A DNA stretch of 9,449 bases from Albidovulum sp. (GTDB lineage: Bacteria > Pseudomonadota > Alphaproteobacteria > Rhodobacterales > Rhodobacteraceae). Below the pieces are notes generated by a model. It was given only the letters and a program-made list of their open reading frames with translations, was not told where the DNA came from and did not search any database. The translations under genes and the position numbers were made by a program. Below, one piece after another: positions 6,755-9,449 of this stretch; the stretch's first letter is position 1; the number at the start of each line of letters is the position of its first letter. The stretch spans positions 1 through 9,449 of the forward strand of contig JAUQYB010000014.1 of the NCBI GenBank assembly GCA_030837825.1. Reading direction: 5' to 3'.

Positions 6755-7645
6755 TCAGTTCGCAACCGCATAGGCGTCGCGGTATTGCGCCATCTGCATC
6801 CGCGTCGCAAGGGCGGCATTTTGCAGCAGGACCGCGACCGTCACCGGCCCCACGCCGCCCGGCACCGGCGTGATCCAGCCCGCGACCTCGGCGCAACTGT
6901 CGAAATCGGCGTCGCCGACGGTGCGCGGTCCCTCGGCTGTCCCGATCCGGTTGATGCCGATGTCGATCAGCGCCGCGCCGGGCTTCAGCATCTCGCCGGT
7001 GACGAGCCCGGGCTTGCCCACGGCGACGAAGACCGCATCGGCCCGACGCGAGTGGACCGCGACCTGCCGCGTCATGTGGTGGCAGACCGTGACCGTGGCG
7101 CCGAGCCCCATCATCAGGAAGGCGATCGGCTTGCCGACGATTTCGGAATGGCCGATCACGGTCACGTCCAGCCCCTCGATCTTCAAGGGCAGCGATTTCA
7201 GGATCTCCACCGCCGCGACCGCCGTGCAGGGGCCGAGTGCCAGATCGTTGTAGACGATGTTGCCGATCGAGGCGGGGTGCATCCCCTCGACATCCTTCAA
7301 GGGATGGATGGCGCGCTGCAACTCCTTCACCGGGATATGCGCCGGCAGCGGCCGCTGGATGATGATGCCGTTGACCCGCGGGTCGGCGTTCAGCCCGTGG
7401 AGGATGCCGGTGAGCTGTTCGAGCGAGATGTTGGCCGGGTAGTCCCGTGCCTCGAAGGCAAGGCCCGCGCTTTCCGCCTGCCGGCGCTGGTTGCGGACAT
7501 AAAGCTCCGCCGCGGCGACATCGCCGACCGAGAGAGAGACCAGGCGCGGCGCCCAGCCCTCGGCCGCCAGCCGCGCCGCCTCGGCGGCCGCCTCGGCCTG
7601 GAGCCGCCGTGCAATCGCCCTGCCGTCGATGATCGTCGCGGTCAC
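6755..7645 (-). CDS. Divergent FolD paralogue with substituted catalytic residues
   Basis: This 296-residue FolD homologue sits between fhs and canonical folD. Fold landmarks are intact: MTATIIDG at the start, Tyr49, Gln97 in [12 protein letters not shown] at 171-173, DIGIN near 228, and [10 protein letters not shown] near 258. Key positions differ. Gln53 replaces the catalytic Lys (Lys54 in E. coli). Glu120 replaces the folate-binding Asp (KDVEG instead of KDVDG). PCTP becomes PCTA. GRS becomes GHS, and HSRT becomes HHMT. The Lys change predicts loss of cyclohydrolase with dehydrogenase possibly kept. The last two changes hit positions that bind the NADP 2'-phosphate, so NAD+ use or loss of cofactor binding is possible. 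The start is GTG7645, because GGAGG at 7656-7652 is six bases upstream and the N-terminus then matches its neighbour; a TTG 15 bases further upstream is less likely. Homology is certain; the reaction is not. Confidence 0.88.
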   Translation of the reverse strand: MTATIIDGRAIARRLQAEAAAEAARLAAEGWAPRLVSLSVGDVAAAELYVRNQRRQAESAGLAFEARDYPANISLEQLTGILHGLNADPRVNGIIIQRPLPAHIPVKELQRAIHPLKDVEGMHPASIGNIVYNDLALGPCTAVAAVEILKSLPLKIEGLDVTVIGHSEIVGKPIAFLMMGLGATVTVCHHMTRQVAVHSRRADAVFVAVGKPGLVTGEMLKPGAALIDIGINRIGTAEGPRTVGDADFDSCAEVAGWITPVPGGVGPVTVAVLLQNAALATRMQMAQYRDAYAVAN

Positions 7646-7651
7646 CCCGGT

Positions 7652-7656
7652 CCTCC
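7652..7656 (-). promoter_or_regulatory. Ribosome binding site deciding the GTG start of the FolD paralogue
   Basis: GGAGG on the minus strand lies six bases before GTG7645. It falls inside the coding sequence that would result from the upstream TTG at 7660, which argues that the GTG is the real start. Confidence 0.65.
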
Positions 7657-7683
7657 GCAATCCTGCTTCTTCGTTGCCGAAAT

Positions 7684-7717
7684 ACCCCGCAGGGGTCCGG
7701 GGGCGCGAAGCCCCCGG
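7684..7717 (-). repeat. Tandem-hairpin intergenic palindromic element between fhs and the folD paralogue
   Basis: Two inverted repeats abut in the 93-base gap after fhs. The first is CCGGGGGC-GCGAA-GCCCCCGG (7697-7717), an eight-base stem with a five-base loop. The second is ACCCC-GCA-GGGGT (7684-7696). Read along the fhs transcript, the strong stem comes first, then the small one, then the short run TATTT at 7685-7681. The sequence resembles an intergenic element I recall as frequent in Rhodobacteraceae genomes, but no second copy occurs in this window. It could protect the 3' end of fhs mRNA or act as a leaky terminator that lowers folD expression relative to fhs. Confidence 0.6.
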
Positions 7718-7738
7718 GGATGCCGCCGGGTGCCGGGG

Positions 7739-9415
7739 TCAGAAAAGTCCCTCGACGTGGCCGACATCGTTCAGCCGGATCACCTCGGCCGAGGGCACCT
7801 TGGGCAGGCCCGGCATGGTCATGATCTCGCCGCAGATCACCACGATGAAGCCGGCGCCTGCCGAAAGGCGCACCTCGCGCACCGGCACCGAATGTCCCGT
7901 CGGCGCGCCGCGGACGTTCGGGTCGGTGGTGAAGGAATACTGGGTCTTGGCCATGCAGACCGGCAGGTTGCCATAGCCCGCGGCCTCCCAGGCCTTGAGC
8001 TGGTCGCGGATCGACTTGTCGGCCAGCACCTCGTCGGCATGGTAGATCCGCTTGGCGATGGTCTCGATCTTCTGGAAGAGCGGCATCTCGTCGGGATAGA
8101 GCGGCGCGAAGTTCGCCGTGCCGCTTTCGGCGAGCTGGACGACCTTCTTCGCCAGATCGACCGTCCCGGCCGAGCCCTCGGCCCAGTGCTTGCAGAGGAT
8201 CGCCTCCGCGCCCTGCTGCGCGACATAGTCCTTCACCGCCTGCACCTCGGCCTCGGTGTCGGAATAGAAGTGGTTGATCGCCACCACGACCGGCACGCCG
8301 AAGGACTTCACGTTGGCGATGTGGCGGCCGAGGTTGGGGCAGCCCTTCTGCACCGCCTCGACGTTCTCGGCGCCGAGGTCGGCCTTGGCGACGCCGCCGT
8401 TCATCTTCATCGCGCGGACCGTGGCCACGATCACCGCCGCGGCGGGCTTCAGCCCGGCCTTGCGGCACTTGATGTCGAAGAACTTCTCGGCGCCGAGGTC
8501 GGCCCCGAAGCCCGCTTCCGTCACCACGTATTCGCCGAGCTTCAGCGCCGTGGTCGTGGCGATCACCGAGTTGCAGCCGTGGGCGATGTTGGCGAAGGGG
8601 CCGCCGTGGACGAAGGCGGGGTTGTTTTCAAGCGTCTGCACCAGGTTCGGCTGCATCGCATCCTTCAGGAGCACGGTCATCGCGCCGTCGGCCTTGATGT
8701 CGCGGGCATAGACCGGCGACTTGTCGCGGCGGTAGGCGACGACGATGTCGCCGAGGCGCTTTTGCAGGTCCTCGAGGTTGCGCGACAGGCAGAGGATCGC
8801 CATGACCTCGGAGGCCACGGTGATGTCGAAGCCCGCCTGCCGCGGGAACCCGTTCGAGACGCCGCCGAGCGAGACGACAATGTCCCTGAGCGCGCGGTCG
8901 TTCATGTCCATCACCCGCCGCCAGGAAACCCGGCGGGTGTCGATCTCAAGCTCGTTGCCCCAGTAGATGTGGTTGTCGATCATCGCGCTGAGCAGGTTGT
9001 GGGCGCTGGTGATCGCGTGGAAGTCGCCGGTGAAATGGAGGTTCATCTCCTCCATCGGCACGACCTGCGCATGGCCGCCGCCGGCCGCGCCGCCCTTCAT
9101 GCCGAAGTTCGGCCCGAGCGAGGCCTCGCGGATGCAGACCACCGCCTTCTTGCCGATCCGGTTCAGCCCGTCGCCGAGGCCCACCGTGGTCGTCGTCTTG
9201 CCCTCGCCCGCCGGCGTCGGGTTGATCGCGGTGACGAGGATCAGCTTGCCGTCGGGACGGCCCTGAAGCGAGGAGATGAACTCCTGGCCCACCTTGGCCT
9301 TGTCGTGACCGTAGGGCAGAAGATGCTCGGACGGGATGCCGAGCTTGTCGCCGATTTCCTGGATCGGCTTCTTCTTCGCCTCGCGCGCGATTTCGATATC
9401 GGTCTTGAACGCCAT
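7739..9415 (-). CDS. fhs: Formate-tetrahydrofolate ligase
   Basis: Fhs joins formate to tetrahydrofolate with ATP to give 10-formyl-THF, or runs in reverse to recover ATP when one-carbon units are oxidised. The 558-residue length is normal for the bacterial single-function enzyme. The ATP-binding loop [10 protein letters not shown] is at residues 66-75, and the family signature KGGAAGGG is at 107-114 after [11 protein letters not shown]9415 is preceded by AAGGGAG on the minus strand with somewhat long spacing (about 11 bases), and the N-terminus has the expected length. It is the first visible gene of the operon fhs - folD paralogue - folD. Only 34 bases lie upstream inside the window, and no promoter can be placed there. 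There are no frameshifts or missing signature residues. In Rhodobacteraceae this pairing with folD is a known route for oxidising methyl-derived one-carbon units; use here for that purpose is inference. Confidence 0.96.
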   Translation of the reverse strand: MAFKTDIEIAREAKKKPIQEIGDKLGIPSEHLLPYGHDKAKVGQEFISSLQGRPDGKLILVTAINPTPAGEGKTTTTVGLGDGLNRIGKKAVVCIREASLGPNFGMKGGAAGGGHAQVVPMEEMNLHFTGDFHAITSAHNLLSAMIDNHIYWGNELEIDTRRVSWRRVMDMNDRALRDIVVSLGGVSNGFPRQAGFDITVASEVMAILCLSRNLEDLQKRLGDIVVAYRRDKSPVYARDIKADGAMTVLLKDAMQPNLVQTLENNPAFVHGGPFANIAHGCNSVIATTTALKLGEYVVTEAGFGADLGAEKFFDIKCRKAGLKPAAAVIVATVRAMKMNGGVAKADLGAENVEAVQKGCPNLGRHIANVKSFGVPVVVAINHFYSDTEAEVQAVKDYVAQQGAEAILCKHWAEGSAGTVDLAKKVVQLAESGTANFAPLYPDEMPLFQKIETIAKRIYHADEVLADKSIRDQLKAWEAAGYGNLPVCMAKTQYSFTTDPNVRGAPTGHSVPVREVRLSAGAGFIVVICGEIMTMPGLPKVPSAEVIRLNDVGHVEGLF

Positions 9416-9449
9416 TTCTCGGTTGTCTCCCTTTCGCCCGTCAGAGGGC

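Noticed and set aside
6745..6819. A 25-residue N-terminal extension of canonical FolD.
   Set aside because: It would overlap the paralogue's coding end and is not FolD-like. The start at 6744 has a good Shine-Dalgarno and gives the expected N-terminus.
6755..7645. The folD paralogue as a pseudogene.
   Set aside because: The frame is intact at normal length, the structural signatures are conserved, and it has a strong ribosome binding site. The substitutions are confined to functional positions, which suggests altered function rather than decay.
7684..7717. The double hairpin as a firm intrinsic terminator of fhs.
   Set aside because: The following T-run is only TATTT, and the downstream folate genes would need their own promoter, which I cannot see. 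I therefore list it as a repeat with possible attenuating effect.
6741..8468. A 575-codon minus-strand open frame across fhs, the folD paralogue and the start of folD.
   Set aside because: It is an alternative reading frame of the same genes and crosses their boundaries. The product is Arg/Gly-rich and unrecognisable.

Overview
The window looks like ordinary chromosome of a GC-rich alphaproteobacterium, most likely Rhodobacteraceae. This is inferred from the strong G/C bias at third codon positions, from the gene families present, and from an intergenic palindromic element (7684-7717) that resembles sequence I recall as common between Rhodobacteraceae genes. I see no insertion sequence, prophage, CRISPR array, tRNA or rRNA. 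Eight complete genes and one gene fragment fill almost all of the window.

Left side, plus strand (183-5850). After a 134-bp divergent intergenic region come five co-directional genes: an AAA-type ATPase with a probable winged-helix N-terminus; a shortened 6-phosphogluconate/3-hydroxyisobutyrate-dehydrogenase-like protein that overlaps it by one base (TGATG); a ligase-associated (Lhr-like) DEXH DNA helicase; the metallophosphoesterase PdeM; and a PaaI-type hotdog thioesterase that overlaps pdeM by four bases (ATGA). The helicase and PdeM are two members of a four-gene DNA-damage-response set whose usual partners, an ATP-dependent ligase and an MBL-fold exonuclease, are absent from this window. 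A plausible promoter between the dehydrogenase-like gene and the helicase would start transcription at or next to the helicase ATG, so the helicase may begin a separate, leaderless unit.

Right side, minus strand (9415 down to 5854). A one-carbon folate operon reads fhs, then a divergent folD paralogue, then a canonical folD. Fhs attaches formate to tetrahydrofolate. FolD interconverts 10-formyl-, 5,10-methenyl- and 5,10-methylene-tetrahydrofolate. The middle gene has the fold and length of FolD (296 aa, the same as its neighbour), but Gln replaces the catalytic Lys, Glu replaces the folate-binding Asp, and both positions that normally bind the NADP 2'-phosphate are changed. It may be a specialised dehydrogenase, or it may have another job.

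The two operons converge with three bases between their stop codons. At the left edge the first 16 codons of a minus-strand gene with a hydrophobic N-terminus are visible. I found no clearly new multi-gene system. The observations most worth a second look are the substituted FolD paralogue and the contracted dehydrogenase-like protein coupled to the AAA ATPase.
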